The position numbers were made by a program, and so were the translations under genes. Of a DNA stretch of 7,917 nucleotides, positions 6,739 through 7,917 are shown one piece after another (positions within the stretch are counted from its first letter, which is position 1; each line of letters opens with the position of its first letter). Source of the DNA: Desulfuromonadales bacterium (lineage in GTDB: Bacteria; Desulfobacterota; Desulfuromonadia; Desulfuromonadales; BM103); contig JAUWTX010000079.1 of NCBI GenBank assembly GCA_030614505.1, positions 1-7,917 on the forward strand, given 5' to 3'. The notes under the pieces are model-generated. The model ran no database searches. It saw only the letters and a program-made list of their open reading frames with translations, and had not been told where the DNA came from.

Positions 6739-6806
6739 GGAACGCGGCACGAGGGACGCGGGACGCGAAAAACTTTTCTCGTTCCTCGTGCCGCGTCCCT
6801 CGTCCC
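6739..6806. repeat. Symmetric palindrome of heptamer repeats filling the selB-selD gap
   Basis: Four tandem heptamers of the form GGNACGM (6739-6766: GGAACGC, GGCACGA, GGGACGC, GGGACGC) are followed by GAAAA-AC-TTTTC (6767-6778). Then come four heptamers in inverted orientation (6779-6806: TCGTTCC, TCGTGCC, GCGTCCC, TCGTCCC). The dyad axis falls exactly between 6772 and 6773. Shifted by one heptamer, 6742-6754 and 6784-6796 make a perfect 13-bp stem, extended by G-U and further pairs. No U-tract follows, so a normal terminator is unlikely. It may act as an mRNA stabilising or attenuating structure, or be a REP/MITE-like element. Confidence 0.8.
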
Positions 6807-6812
6807 TAGTTT

Positions 6813-6816
6813 GGAG
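6813..6816 (+). promoter_or_regulatory. Ribosome binding site supporting the true selD start
   Basis: GGAG ends eight bases before ATG 6825, and no such motif precedes the internal ATG 6876. This supports translation from 6825 through the UGA at 6864. Confidence 0.7.
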
Positions 6817-6824
6817 CGAATAAC

Positions 6825-7856
6825 ATGAGCGTAAAACTAACCCATCTGTCCAAAACCAGCGGTTGAGCCGCCAAGATGGCCCCCGGGCCATTGGCGCAGG
6901 TGCTGCGCCAGCTGCCGACCGTTGAGGATAAAAATTTCCTGACTGCTGCGATCCCCTTCGCCGATGCCGGGGTCTATCAAATCGCAGAGGATTGTGCTCT
7001 GGTGCAGTCGGTCGATTTTTTTACACCGATCGTCGATGATCCCCGTACCTTTGGCCGCATTGCCGCGGCCAACGCCCTCTCCGACATTTATGCCATGGGC
7101 GGCAAGCCGCTGACGGTCATGAACCTGGTCGGATTCCCTGCCTGCCTGGAACAGGATATCCTTGGTGAATTTCTCCTGGGAGGGGCTGAGAAAGTTCAGG
7201 AAGCCGGTGCAGTGGTTGTCGGTGGGCATACCGTAGAGGATGATGAACCTAAATTTGGTCTGGCCGTTACCGGCCTGGTCGACCCGCAAAAGCTGGTCAC
7301 CACGGCAGGTGCGAAGCCTGGCGATGTACTGGTTTTGACCAAGCCTCTCGGTAGCGGCATCCTGGCTACGGCTTTAAAGGGAGAAGTGATCAAAGAAGAA
7401 CAGATGAGCGAAGCCATCCGTGATATGGAAACACTGAATAAGTCCGCGTCGGAAGTCATGCTCAAGGTTGGCGTCAATGCCTGCACCGACATCACCGGTT
7501 TCGGTCTGCTCGGCCATGCCCTGGAATTGGCCGAAGCCAGCCAGATCGGCATTGAAATTGAGGCGGCAGCCCTGCACATCTACCCGCAGGTCATGGACCT
7601 GGCCGCAATTGGCCTGGTGCCGGTCGGCAGCTACCGTAACCGTGAACACTATATGCCTAAAGTGGTCAATCGCGAGCAGGTGGAGGTTGAGATCGTAGAT
7701 ATTCTTGCGGATCCGCAAACTTCGGGGGGGTTGTTGATGTCAGTTTCGGCGAACAGGTTGGCTGAGCTCACCGCACAACTTGAGACGGCTGGCTGCAATG
7801 CGTTTCATATAGGGCGGGTTGTTGATGACCATGCTGGGCAGATGTCTGTCACCTGA
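6825..7856 (+). CDS. selD: Selenide, water dikinase (selenophosphate synthetase) SelD, Sec-containing
   Basis: SelD makes selenophosphate from selenide and ATP, the Se donor for SelA. Read through TGA 6864-6866 as Sec it has 343 residues, like the E. coli enzyme (347). The N terminus MSVKLTHLSKTSG-U14-AAK17 aligns with the family's catalytic Cys/Sec loop: U14 sits where E. coli has Cys17, and Lys17 where it has the essential Lys20. The second loop Cys (E. coli Cys19) is Ala. Further family blocks are SVDFFTPIVDDP, FGRIAAANALSDIYAMGGKP, GGHTVEDDEPKFGLAVTG, LTKPLGSG, TDITGFGLLGHALELA and the end DPQTSGGLL. ATG 6876 lies inside and just after the active site, so starting there would delete the catalytic residue. 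It lies 87 nt after selB, separated by the heptamer palindrome. Confidence 0.95.
6867..6911 (+). promoter_or_regulatory. Candidate SECIS region of selD (two competing hairpins)
   Basis: Two mutually exclusive hairpins follow the UGA. The proximal one is GCCAA (6870-6874)/TTGGC (6891-6895) plus TGGCC (6877-6881)/GGCCA (6886-6890), with a GA bulge (6875-6876) and loop CCCG starting 16 bases after the UGA. The distal one is GGCGCAG (6893-6899)/CTGCGCC (6903-6909), extended by T-A (6892-6910) and a T-G wobble (6891-6911). It has loop GUG starting 34 bases after the UGA. The distal hairpin shares the GUG loop with the CMD gene's hairpin and has the loop G expected for SelB. The proximal one is nearer the usual distance. 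Which one SelB uses cannot be settled by eye. Confidence 0.55.
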
Positions 7857-7917
7857 ATCTAATGTTTCAGAGTTACGGTGCCACTGTGAACCACTTGAAA
7901 ACCGGCGGGTCTCGTCC

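Noticed and set aside
6739..6806. Palindrome as an intrinsic terminator
   Set aside because: No U-tract follows on either strand, and the arms are imperfect heptamer repeats rather than one short GC stem.
6876..7856. selD starting at ATG 6876
   Set aside because: This would remove the catalytic Sec14 and Lys17, and there is no ribosome binding site in front of it.
7857..7917. Start of a selC (tRNA-Sec) gene
   Set aside because: No acceptor stem, long variable arm or T-loop can be assembled in the 61 visible bases.

Overview
The window looks like chromosomal DNA of a mid-GC, selenium-using anaerobe, most plausibly a Desulfuromonadales/Geobacter-type deltaproteobacterium. This is inference from three things: a complete bacterial selenocysteine (Sec) gene set with a Sec-containing SelD, a GEMM-I cyclic-dinucleotide riboswitch in front of a giant surface-type protein, and heptamer-repeat palindromes. 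No rRNA or marker gene fixes the taxon.

Left arm (1-2836, minus strand): the N-terminal 841 codons of a very large protein with the LEPR-XLL N-terminal signature and at least four degenerate internal repeats. It reads leftward and runs off the window. Its control region is unusually legible: a near-consensus extended -10 promoter with an A/T tract upstream (2809-2863), a GEMM-I riboswitch aptamer (about 2690-2796), an intrinsic terminator that reuses the 3' strand of the aptamer (2662-2706), a leader of about 130 nt, and a perfect AGGAGG ribosome binding site (2530-2535). The geometry predicts a ligand-ON switch.

Middle (about 2837-3072): an AT-rich intergenic stretch with a weak candidate plus-strand promoter and a 20-bp tandem repeat. 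No gene is visible in it.

Right arm (3073-7856, plus strand): a compact selenium operon. First comes a 98-residue CMD/AhpD-like protein whose redox motif is C-Q-P-[UGA]. Read as Sec it is a CxxU selenoprotein, with a hairpin just 3' of the UGA. selA, selB and selD follow with short or overlapping junctions (45 nt, ATGA overlap, 87 nt). selD also has an in-frame UGA, at codon 14, where the catalytic Cys/Sec of selenophosphate synthetase belongs, again followed by hairpins. SelD makes selenophosphate, SelA converts Ser-tRNA(Sec) to Sec-tRNA(Sec), and SelB delivers it to UGA codons marked by a SECIS. The products are therefore needed to translate two genes of their own cluster. Standard gene calling would miss the first gene and start selD 17 codons late. 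No selC (tRNA-Sec) gene is visible, and the last 61 nt show no recognisable feature.
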